Of a DNA stretch of 64,000 bases, positions 53,811 through 63,033 are shown piece by piece. The stretch comes from Arthrobotrys musiformis (lineage: Eukaryota; Ascomycota; Orbiliomycetes; Orbiliales; Orbiliaceae). The DNA is taken from NCBI GenBank assembly GCA_036971715.1, contig JAVHJL010000005.1:2542001-2606000 (forward strand), given 5' to 3'. Each line of letters begins with the position of its first letter. Positions within the stretch are counted from its first letter, which is position 1. The position numbers and the translations under genes were made by a program. Under the pieces are notes generated by a model that searched no databases, had not been told where the DNA came from, and worked only from the letters and a program-made list of their open reading frames with translations.

Positions 53811-54517
53811 GCTGCGGGATGATCAGGCCTGGTCTGGCCTGGCACAGGTGGGAAAATAATGGTCTTCTATGATTTTATTTATTCAATCTGTTTTTTTTCT
53901 TCTTTTGACCACCGCGCAATTAATTTATGACACTGCACTATCGATATGAGTAATGAAGTATGATATTAGCCATCCATACCAATGCAGGGTCCGAGGAGGA
54001 TTCACGGTTCATATATGCCGTCTTACATACCCCCTCGCCAATCAGGCCATGCCGAAGCCTCGTATTCCAGGGCGAGAAGTCCGATGCGCGCGTGGACGTG
54101 TGGCAGGAAAAAAACGTGGTCGAGGTTGCGAGCCCGGCTTAAGTTTTTTTGGGGTCGCACAAGCTTTTGGACCTCGATTGCCGGATTAGATGCAACAATT
54201 CGCAACGCATGTCGGGCGATTTATTTTAGTATTTTGTGGTGATTGATCGGTGCAGTAACATGATCAGAATGTTGATCAAGTCATGACTCGACAGTTCAGG
54301 TCGCTGAAAGATAAGATGTGATATTTTACAATATATCCCTGGCAGCCGCACATCCAACGTCATGGAATAAATAGAGTAGATATCTACATAGCTCCTTCAA
54401 TACTCTATAGGTCTAGTTACGCCCTGGACATTTATACCCTCGATCGAATGCTCCTTGAAATCCAGCCTCCTCAACGCCAAAGCATAGTTTTCAACTACCC
54501 TCAACCCAAACTGCAAT
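53811..54517. promoter_or_regulatory. Divergent intergenic region
   Basis: This 700-bp region lies between the DHCR24-like and F-box-like start codons. No specific site is recognised. Confidence 0.4.
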
Positions 54518-55207
54518 ATGGACCGCGTCTTTGCGATCCGTGAGATCTTCGAGGCTATTATGCTTTTTTACCTTTGTGGCCATGACGACCCTGGCAAGCA
54601 CACCTTCACCAACTGCAAGCTCGTCAATAGGTCATGGAACAAACTTATTTCGGAATCCGCACGGCTCCGTTACTGGGTCGGGGAATTTACCTACTATTTC
54701 CCCCGCGGAAAAGTCGGTGACGAAGCTCCATTCATTGCGCTAGAACAGTATCTCAACTATAAATGGGCTCGCTTCCAGAGGAGTATCCCCAAACGCCGCC
54801 GTAAGGGGCAGCCCAAATTCGACGCAAACCCCATAGCCAAATCGCTTGTGCCCAAATACTTCTGGTCCGGCTCAGGTCCTGAGGACAAAACTCCGGTTTT
54901 TCAAGCAGGATTCCAGGTTCAATTCCTTCGAGTCACGGTCTTCGGGTATCACTATGAGAGCATGGTGCTAGCGAAAGATATAATTCATGGAAACGAAAAT
55001 ATCACCGTCTCCAGGCTCGAGAAGATTGTCCACGACAGTCTTTTGTCTCAAGACTACAATATCGTCAACGCGGATTCGAGGCTTTGTATTCAATTTTCAT
55101 GGATGCCTCCCATTCCCTGCAAACGATCATTTCATGATGCCGAGCTCGGGCCCCCTAGGTCTTATTCCGTACGAGTTATAGTCCTCACCTACCGCGAATT
55201 CTACTAA
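54518..55207 (+). CDS. F-box-like domain protein
   Basis: Single exon, 229 residues. The first 55 residues fit the fungal F-box-like pattern: a helix FAIREIFEAIMLFYL, then KLVNRSWNKLISESARLRYWVG, where the N-R-x-W element is characteristic. F-box proteins usually bind Skp1 and recruit substrates to SCF ubiquitin ligases. The remainder carries no recognised substrate-binding repeat; a basic KRRRKG patch lies near residue 92. These genes are numerous and fast-evolving in filamentous fungi, and many are orphans. A stop follows the Tyr-rich end cleanly. Confidence 0.7.
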   Translation: MDRVFAIREIFEAIMLFYLCGHDDPGKHTFTNCKLVNRSWNKLISESARLRYWVGEFTYYFPRGKVGDEAPFIALEQYLNYKWARFQRSIPKRRRKGQPKFDANPIAKSLVPKYFWSGSGPEDKTPVFQAGFQVQFLRVTVFGYHYESMVLAKDIIHGNENITVSRLEKIVHDSLLSQDYNIVNADSRLCIQFSWMPPIPCKRSFHDAELGPPRSYSVRVIVLTYREFY

Positions 55208-55757
55208 GTGGAGCGAGCAAGCCAAGAGGACTGAGACCGCGACTTCGTTTTCAGAGGCTTTAAGGCTGGGTTTTCCTTTTTGTTCTTCGTCGGGTTCCCT
55301 TGCAATTGCTTCTACAGCCCCCGCCTGGATGTTGATAGCTTATCTTTACGAACAAGTGTACACTAAAGGATATGAAGAAGAAGACGTGACGCATTTAAAT
55401 TTGTTCAAGAAGCTATATTTGGGATGTAAAGGTATATCTGATACTACAAGTCATATATCGAAGCCGCACGCTGAGACATTGGGTAATAATGAAACGAAAT
55501 CATGAAACACGAACTGCCTAGAAATAGAATAGACAAGAGGGAATAAAAAAGAGGATAACATTCAAGCACATGCACACCGAGGCCGGAAAATGCTAATATA
55601 TATCATGAAAAAAAATTAAACCGCAAAAGGAAATTGGAGGAATGAAGCCAATCCTATCAACCCTGAAAACTAAAAAATATATAACTTTCTTTTCCATGTC
55701 GGGTATTATTATATTCGTAGGTATTTGCATATGTTCAAGCAGAAGGATTGTATCTGT
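55208..55757. other. Convergent 3' intergenic region
   Basis: A/T-rich sequence lies between two 3' ends. No gene or repeat of note is seen. Confidence 0.45.
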
Positions 55758-57092
55758 TTAGTTTCCAAGTTCGTAAACAGGGCCACTCGGACCTTTGTAT
55801 CCGCCGTAGCCGCCCGCTGCTTGGCTTTCTTGGTGTGGTGGAGGAGATTGCGGGCTGCTAATTGGGTTCGCCGGTGCTTCTTGGATACCTTGTGGTTGTT
55901 CAATGGCTCCTTTGTGGCCGTAAGGCATAGCAGCTCCACCAAGTTCCGATACGTTCTGACCATATGGCGGGTATCCAGGTTGTCCCTGTCCCTGTCCCTG
56001 TGGTTGATAGTACCCACCAGGACCTTGGGGTGGAGGGGACTGATATCTGGGGTCTGGCTGTTGGGCGTATTGAGCCATTTGTGGTTGGGGTGGGATTGGA
56101 CCACCAGTATATGCCTCTGTTGGACCACTTGTGACAACGTCGGTAGCGCCAGTTTCCGGCGTGGGCTTGCGCTTGGAAAGGCAGAACCAAACGACACCGG
56201 CGGCGATCAAAGCGATACCACCAACGACACCACCAACAATACCACCGATAGCACCGCCAGAGAGCCCCTTGTCGCTACTGCTATTGTTGCTGCTGCTGCT
56301 GCTTCCTGTCGTCGCGGCTCCTCCCTTTGAGGTCACTGGGTCGAAAGAGAAAGTCGCATCGGTTTGAGTAGAACCACCGTCTGTGGCAGTGAAGCTGCCG
56401 AGTGTTCCTGTGGTCGGGCTATTTACGATTCCAGACGGGGTACAGGCGGTAAGACCACAGGCATACCCATCTCTGCAACAGCCGTATTCTACAGACGCAG
56501 GGCAAAGGTATGAGGATGCGGAACAGAACCGAGTTGTTCCATCTTCTCCAACGGTACCAGTTCTAGTCCCATCAGTGACAACCTGCCCTGGTGTTCCAGT
56601 CGAAACCGGGGGTTCAGTTGTAGACGGTTCATCTGAGGTTGTGGTTGGTTCGTCAACAGAAGTCGAGGTCTCTTCATCCGCGGAGGTTGTGGATTCCTCG
56701 GATGGGGTTGGGGTTGGAGTTGGAGTCGGAGTTGGGGTTGGGGTTGGGGTTGGGGTGTCGGTAATGATTGGGAACAAGTCGGATGAAACGGAAAGAATGA
56801 CTGAGGAAAGGGATGCCTCGATTTCGTCGATGCTTGCGGTGAAAAGTTCCGGGTTTTCGGTGAGGGATCTGATAACTTCGGAGACGGAAAGAAGGACGGA
56901 GCTGACGCTGGCAAGAACGTCCGGGTCGGTGGCAATCTGCTGTTGTCGTTTCTCGATATCTTGCTTTACTTCGTCGAGGTCGCGCTTCTCGAAGACATCT
57001 TCTACAGGTCGGTTCGGCTTGTGATTGAGAGAGTATGTATACAACGGAAGCGCTAGCAGCAAAGATACCAGCCAAAGCCTTAGGGAGATCAT
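55758..57092 (-). CDS. Mid2-like single-pass cell-surface protein
   Basis: Single exon, 444 residues. A signal peptide occupies about residues 1-21. A helical Ser/Val-rich stretch (residues 50-105) precedes a (Pro-Thr)n tract and a Ser/Thr-rich stalk suited to O-mannosylation. A short Cys-rich module follows (RFCSASSYLCPASVEYGCCRDGYACG, six Cys). After an Asn/Ser run comes a Gly-rich membrane helix (GAIGGIVGGVVGGIALIAAG) ending in SKRKP, and a Pro/Gln/Tyr-rich cytoplasmic tail of about 120 residues. The layout is that of fungal wall-stress sensors (Mid2/Wsc type) and SKG6-like proteins; sensing is inferred from the layout. No intron is needed. Confidence 0.72.
   Translation of the reverse strand: MISLRLWLVSLLLALPLYTYSLNHKPNRPVEDVFEKRDLDEVKQDIEKRQQQIATDPDVLASVSSVLLSVSEVIRSLTENPELFTASIDEIEASLSSVILSVSSDLFPIITDTPTPTPTPTPTPTPTPTPSEESTTSADEETSTSVDEPTTTSDEPSTTEPPVSTGTPGQVVTDGTRTGTVGEDGTTRFCSASSYLCPASVEYGCCRDGYACGLTACTPSGIVNSPTTGTLGSFTATDGGSTQTDATFSFDPVTSKGGAATTGSSSSSNNSSSDKGLSGGAIGGIVGGVVGGIALIAAGVVWFCLSKRKPTPETGATDVVTSGPTEAYTGGPIPPQPQMAQYAQQPDPRYQSPPPQGPGGYYQPQGQGQGQPGYPPYGQNVSELGGAAMPYGHKGAIEQPQGIQEAPANPISSPQSPPPHQESQAAGGYGGYKGPSGPVYELGN
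56702..56757 (-). repeat. Coding (Pro-Thr)n hexamer repeat
   Basis: On the coding strand ACCCCA/ACTCCA-type hexamers encode about nine Pro-Thr dipeptides in the stalk of the Mid2-like protein. Confidence 0.85.
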
Positions 57093-59117
57093 GACTACGG
57101 TGGATATGTGTCTGTCTACCCTTTCGAGAGGCAGATAGACGGCTTGTTTTCGTAAACGAGAGAAGAAGGTCGGATTACAATTAGTGCGAATGGGAGCGGA
57201 GAAGTCGACCGAATACCAAGATCAATCAACTCCTATTTCGATCGGTTACACCAGAATTCGAAGGGAAACAATGAAAGAAACAGCGATGGGGCCGGACTAA
57301 AAAGGTAAAAGAATTATTGGGACGAAGGGGAGAAAGGAGAAGGAGAAAACCCGTTCGTGGTATTAAGTTTTGGGCTAGACCGCACTTTTGACCAATGATT
57401 CGGGTAATGAGGACGCCAGCACTGGGTCTCCGCAAGATGGACGTTCGTTTGTTCTGTGCATTTTATTCGCTGGGCGCTGTTGGCAGGGCAGGGACTGGGC
57501 TCGTTCGATGTGAGGCCTTGTGGGGCTTCATTTCACGATCAAGCTAGGGAGGAACCAAAAAGAGACTAGGCCCGTTGTCTTCATTTCACGATGGCAGCCT
57601 CAGCCGCAGTGCCAAGATGGGGGTTTTGTGCATTTTTGATCCCTCAAAACACATGCCTACGGCTGAACGGACCAAAAAGTCCAGGCTTGGGTTTCTTTTG
57701 ATGCCTCGAGTCTCGTGCGCAGTGTTATCTCTGTTCTCTGCATATACTCAGCGTTCAGGTAGATATCAAGTATTGAGCATATATGCGCATAGGTGTGTAG
57801 GCGTTATCTTACTGTATTGATACTTGCTCGCGTGCTGTCTTTGCCTCGATGTCTCTTGTAATCATGCACTGTCATCTATGGTCATGTCATATTGGTTGTC
57901 TTGCAAATCTCTCTAAATACGAATACCTGAATCATTCCGTGGAATTCAGTGAGTTATCGATTACAAAGATTGCACAAATCAACCGCTCGATTCGCCCTGT
58001 TGTATGAATGTATTGTAACCGTAGCTTAGCCGGGCTGAGGCGGGGTTTGGTTCTGGAATGGAATGTTGTCCGTGGCCGAAAACGCACCAGCGGCCTTTGT
58101 CGTCGAATGGCTAAATTGCGACATAACTGACATTGGCATAGACACATTCTTATTCTCAACTAGGTGTATATTTCCTGGCTTGCATGTCGACAGAGGTCTG
58201 GGGCGGCCGACATCCGATATCAATCGAACTCGTGGTCGAATTTGCTTTGTTCGTGGCAGCCTAAAGCCAAACAGGAAGTTGGCAGGGCTGAATGTCGGTC
58301 GGTCTGCAGCAAACATCGCAGCTGCCCGACAACCTTGCATTCATTGTTGGACAGGCCTGCACAATTGAGGATAGCGCGGCAGGCGAGCCACTACACACCA
58401 CGGGCCAACACATTTCCTTGTTGCATTTTGTGCATATCGTATTATTACCTATATACTCACGACTATCAGTAGAAGGCTCACGATGTTGACTTGTAACCAT
58501 TATCTGTTGAGAGAAATTAGATACCCATATCTATATAGAACTGGTGGACTCCATTCTTGACCCCCATAAAATAGACGAGTGAAGCGATCAACAGTATTTA
58601 ATTAAGAGCTCCATAAATCAAGCTCTCAAGCATTATAGTACCTCAGAGCCTAACCTCTAACTTTAAGCATTTTGTTTAAAGAGTAGGTAAGTACTTAAGA
58701 ACCTATACTTAGGTAGTATAGAACAGCAATAGGCAATGAGTATGCTGTATATACGGGAATCAAGCGCCAATTCAATCCCAGCGTACGCCCAGCTGCCTCC
58801 GCAGAAGCTGTTCCCCGGACCACCCGCCCTCAACGGGGTAGGGGCTACGTCTCCGCGCATTCCTCCAGGACTCTCAAACAGTGAGCCCGATCAACCGTCA
58901 ATTGTCAGTCATAAACAATCAACTATCAACCACCAGCTCTCAATCTCAATCATCAATCATCAACCATCAGCCACCAACCTCCCCCATCTTCAGAATCACC
59001 CCCATCCTCAACTTGGCCGGATCCATCTGATCTCTCAAGTGCACTCAGGTAGCTTTGTACTTTTCTACTACAAAACTTTCCCGCGGTTATTCTGCTAGGA
59101 CAAGTAAAAATCCAACC
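57093..59117. other. Long divergent intergenic region
   Basis: This 2.0-kb region lies between the Mid2-like and coiled-coil gene start codons. The right end (58895-58970) has TCAACCATCA-like short repeats, probably in a 5' leader. Open frames are short and lack protein character. No RNA gene is recognised. Confidence 0.45.
58895..58975 (+). repeat. ATCAACCACCA-type short repeats in a leader
   Basis: Degenerate AATCAACYATCAACCA units lie upstream of the gene at 59118. Confidence 0.65.
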
Positions 59118-60402
59118 ATGTCAGCTATCCCCCCAAAAAATCCCTTTTCCACCACCAACCCAGCATCTTCGGCCCTCAATCAGAGCCATCTAGTCTCCGG
59201 AGCCTCCAAGTCTCCGAAGAACGACTGGCATGCTGCAGGAGAAGATGGTCCATTGGAACCGCCCCTTTCCGGAGATCTTCCTCCAACGAAGGTACATTCC
59301 ACCGACCAGCCGGGTCAGTCGAGCAGGCAGCTAGCTCAAGCTGCGCTTCAATATGGAAATGAGTACCAAGGAGACAACTTTGAAGAGGACAGTCTGATCC
59401 AAGATTACGCTGCTCAATCCCTCCATTTCGAACCTCCTTTGTCCCTAAACTTCGGCTTAGGCGATCAAAACCTCCAAAATCAACAAGGTAGTATTGGTTT
59501 GTCGACAAATCAAGCTCCAACCTATAGCAATCAGCTTGAGGCGGAAGTCTCAACCCCAAGCCCAGGTTTATCGACTTTCCAACCCATTTATGTTAGCCCT
59601 TCGAAAAGGAGGGCTTCGACTCCCCCACAAACTCACATTCAGGGGCAACAACAACCGGCCAAAAGGACTCGTGAAGTATATGGGCGAGCTAGAGAGCTCG
59701 CTTCAGAGTTGGAGGCTCCGCTGCCGCCGGCCAACGCGATCCTAGCAGCAAACCACCATGCTCCTGTACCACAAATCCACAGCGCTGAGCCCAGCGCTGA
59801 GCAGTTGCAACCAGACACAATAGCATCTGGTTCACGAGATAAGTTGCAACGCGATCTGTGAGTACTATTGCATTGCAGCTCTTTTGTTTCGAATCCCTTT
59901 AGTCGAACTTTGTGTTGCCCCACCAGCCAACTAACATCTGAAATCCATCACTAGGCTAGCTAGCTTGGCTGAAATCAAACTATTGCAAGAACAAAACCAC
60001 CACCTAGAGCTTCAATTATTTAACAGGAATGAGGAGCTCGCTCGAAGGGTGAAGGAGCTTGGAAATGCGCTGCTTTATATAGAGCGAGCCAAAAAGTGCA
60101 TGAAACTTGACGGTGACTCTATCAACCATATGAGGCGCCTTCTATACGTGTCAAAGAGACATATGGAGGGTTGGCTGGACAAGCTCGCTCCCCTTGTGGT
60201 TCGAGAGTCCTCAACCACCAAACAATGGCTGGAGGACGAGGGCGTCCCGCGGGAACTCCTCGTGCCCGCCACCACGATCACAGCACAAGCAAAGGGGGTC
60301 ATTGGTACCTTTGAACAGTCCCTCGCCGACATCATCGAGCGACCAGTCGATGATATTTACGGTACGAACGATAACCGAGCTTCGATCCGCGGGATCAGAT
60401 AA
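59118..60402 (+). CDS. Coiled-coil protein of unknown function
   Basis: Two exons (59118-59857, 59955-60402) give 395 residues; the GT-AG intron (97 nt) splits a Leu codon in the coiled coil. The first 200 residues are polar, Ser/Pro/Gln-rich and probably disordered. A basic PSKRR patch lies near residue 165. From about residue 210 a helical region starts (YGRARELASELEAPL). After a gap comes a leucine-heptad coiled coil (LASLAEIKLLQEQNHHLELQ, then NEELARRVKELGNAL). The C-terminal 90 residues are helical with SKRHMEGWLDKLAPL. I recognise no family. The start at 59118 gives MSAIPPKNPF and is preferred over an upstream ATG that adds a poor leader. Confidence 0.68.
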
Positions 60403-60794
60403 ACAGACCCTCTCTTCCATCGTAGCCCCTATGACGGTTTTCGCCTTCCATTTCCCATCTAAGCCTCCTTTGTGCGAAATGGTCTTTTGACACAATTTCG
60501 TTCGTTTTGCGTTCCCGATCCCTTAGTGTTTTCCTTGCTCGGTGCATGAGATGCTTCGGAGCTTTTCTCCACTAGTCCTGTACATACTCTCCGGGCTGCC
60601 TTTTTATGATTCTCCCTGACCGACATTACCCCCTCTCTCCTAGATAGCTAGATCACTTGAGGGCGGGTGAGCTATTTTCTTCAATATGCCTCTAAGTCCA
60701 GTGTCAGTGGCTTCGAACCCATAGTTCTAGGTGGAAGTCATGGTTTGGTCTGCATGTAGTTACTTTTATTCAACTATCAAACATTGGCCATCAA
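60403..60794. other. Convergent 3' intergenic region
   Basis: This 390-bp stretch lies between two 3' ends; no feature is seen. Confidence 0.4.
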
Positions 60795-62330
60795 TTAAAA
60801 AGACTCTATCTCCCAAGCGTCCATAAAATCTCTTAATTGTCCAATGTGGTCATTGGAGGATCCTTCAACGAGCTGTCCAATATACCCGTCTGGGCGCACC
60901 AGAATGACACCATCCTTAGGTATCCCTTTACCCCCCACCCTCTCATCGAATGGGAAATTACTTATACTAAGTTTTTTCTCTCGCCCAAAGGCCCTAACAC
61001 TATCTTTCAAATCGCCGTAAACATGTAGTTGCCAATTCAAAGCGCTCAGTGAGTCAAAATTGTCCGTATCGAGGTCTTCAAAGTCAACCCAGGGGAGCCG
61101 GTCCCCAGCATATAGATTGGAGCAGCGATTTCCGTTGCTAAGCGGGCTATCTCTGTACTCTATCCTTATCTGTGAAACAGTCTCGAACAATGTATTGTCG
61201 AGCAATCCGAGGCGGAAAATTAGTGGAGCAACATTGCCCATAACTATGGTACGCCATATCCACCCGATAAAACCCCTGTTAGTGGCGATAGAAAAAGACT
61301 TATCCGTGGTATTCACAAGGCGTTCAGCAAACGGTCGGCGCTCGCTTTGATATGTGTCTAGGATGCTAGGGTTGGCCTTCCCCGCTAAGACGGCAGCGAG
61401 CTTCCAAGATATGTTGCTGGCATCCCCCAGGCCGGTGTTCATGCCTTGCCCACCCACAGGGCTATGAACATGAGCCGCATCCCCACAAATGAAAACCCTT
61501 CGATCTCTGAACGTTTCCGCGACCCCATGGTAGACCGTATACGTGGAGAACCAGTGAACTTTACTAACTATCGCCCCGGTGTTCCTTTTTACGGACTCTT
61601 CGACGTCTGAAAAATTAAACTCTCGGTTTACAGACTCCTCTGGGGCCCACCCTGCCAGCCTAATCCTTCCATCAGGCATTGCAAAGAGCAGACAGAAGTC
61701 ATCCGCGTTGAAACAAACATTCACATTTTCCAGCCCAACTGAGACTTCCCCTTCGACATCCGCTACAAAGAATCTTTGAGCATATGCCCCCGGAGTATTC
61801 TTTATGTTGGTATGAGCCCTGACCACCGAGTGCCCGCCATCGCACCCAAGAACGTAGGAGGCCTCGAAATTCTCCTCCATTCCCTGCTTGTCTTTGAGCG
61901 TCACAGTTACAAACTCATCATTCTGCGTGAGGCCCGTGACCTCGACCTCTCTCTCAATATCTACCCCTCTCTTTTCCAGCTCTTCGATTAACATGCGTTC
62001 ATTTAGGTCCTGTGGGTATACAAGCACAAATGGAAACTTCGATTTCCCATTTCCAATATTGTTGAACTCGCGCCGTACGATCTCTTTTAAATTTCCAAAG
62101 AGGGCCAAGTTTCTGGCGATACGGCCCTCGGATAATGCTCGGTCTGAAAGTCCTAACATGCGGTAGAACTCGAGTGTGCGGGCGTGGACTACGGTTGCTC
62201 GGGATGTGTCTGCGGCGAAGGCGTGTTTGTCGACGATTCGGAACGGGGTGCCCAAGCGAGCTAGCCATAGGGCAGCCATTAGGCCCGTGGGGCCTGCGCC
62301 GGCTATTAAAACTGGCTTTTGTGACGCCAT
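60795..62330 (-). CDS. PheA/TfdB-type FAD aromatic monooxygenase
   Basis: Single exon; 511 residues from the ATG at 62330. All three FAD/NAD(P)H fingerprints of the p-hydroxybenzoate hydroxylase fold are present: the dinucleotide motif VLIAGAGPTGLMAALWLARLG (residues 8-28), the VLGCDGGHSVVR motif and the FICGDAAHVHSPVGGQGMNT motif near residues 280-300. A thioredoxin-like C-terminal segment ends VILVRPDGYIGQL. Relatives hydroxylate phenols or polyketide-type aromatics with NAD(P)H and oxygen. The substrate cannot be told, and no biosynthetic partner genes lie nearby. The frame stays open for 80 more codons upstream (to 62570); the extension is basic and could be a mitochondrial presequence. 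Confidence 0.85.
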   Translation of the reverse strand: MASQKPVLIAGAGPTGLMAALWLARLGTPFRIVDKHAFAADTSRATVVHARTLEFYRMLGLSDRALSEGRIARNLALFGNLKEIVRREFNNIGNGKSKFPFVLVYPQDLNERMLIEELEKRGVDIEREVEVTGLTQNDEFVTVTLKDKQGMEENFEASYVLGCDGGHSVVRAHTNIKNTPGAYAQRFFVADVEGEVSVGLENVNVCFNADDFCLLFAMPDGRIRLAGWAPEESVNREFNFSDVEESVKRNTGAIVSKVHWFSTYTVYHGVAETFRDRRVFICGDAAHVHSPVGGQGMNTGLGDASNISWKLAAVLAGKANPSILDTYQSERRPFAERLVNTTDKSFSIATNRGFIGWIWRTIVMGNVAPLIFRLGLLDNTLFETVSQIRIEYRDSPLSNGNRCSNLYAGDRLPWVDFEDLDTDNFDSLSALNWQLHVYGDLKDSVRAFGREKKLSISNFPFDERVGGKGIPKDGVILVRPDGYIGQLVEGSSNDHIGQLRDFMDAWEIESF

Positions 62331-63033
62331 ATTATGAGGTACTCTAGCAGAGTTGTGTAAAGATCTTTGGGGTAGTTTCTGGGTTTTGCGTTGTCGGTGT
62401 GGGATGCAACAAGTGGAAATGTATCTGGGCCTTTTGGATGGCCGAATAAATGGATGGATACCAGTCAAAATATAACTCGGATGAGATTTTCTTGCTATCG
62501 AACTCAATAGTTGCAGCTGGTGAGGATATGTTTTTTGGAATGTAGTGTACATCGTGAATATATACTTCATACTTTTCGTAGACGAATACCTGCATTTCGG
62601 CAGCCTCCGCCGTGGCTTTTATAGCATGGTGTCGCATGTGCTCTCTACATAACGTCATGCATCGGTGCTGAAAACGTTCAAGTTAAATGCCGACAAAACG
62701 GGGGCTTGATTTTGGAGGAGTGGTCCGATCGGTCGATTTTGGCGCCGGGTATCCGACCACTACCTCGAAAGGAGCTTAGGGGCTTCTCCAAGAATTATGG
62801 GAGCGTTAGATTATTGAGACGTAGGCATACGATTGTGTAACGTAACGGGATATAAATTATACCATTCCTACGTAGAGCTTTATGATATAATACAAATTTA
62901 AAGTGGGTTTAGCGTTGAAACTTTAGATATGGAGGAGGTTTGCCTTCATGGCTTGTATCTTAAAGCGTAGATTCTATAGATTTTTTGAGCCCCGTGTACC
63001 GGCATGTATATGGCCCAACTGCCGAGTATATAA
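62331..63033. other. Upstream region of the monooxygenase gene
   Basis: This holds the open 80-codon extension of the monooxygenase frame (to 62570), and then A/T-rich spacer up to the stop of the GH16-like gene. Nothing else is seen. Confidence 0.4.
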
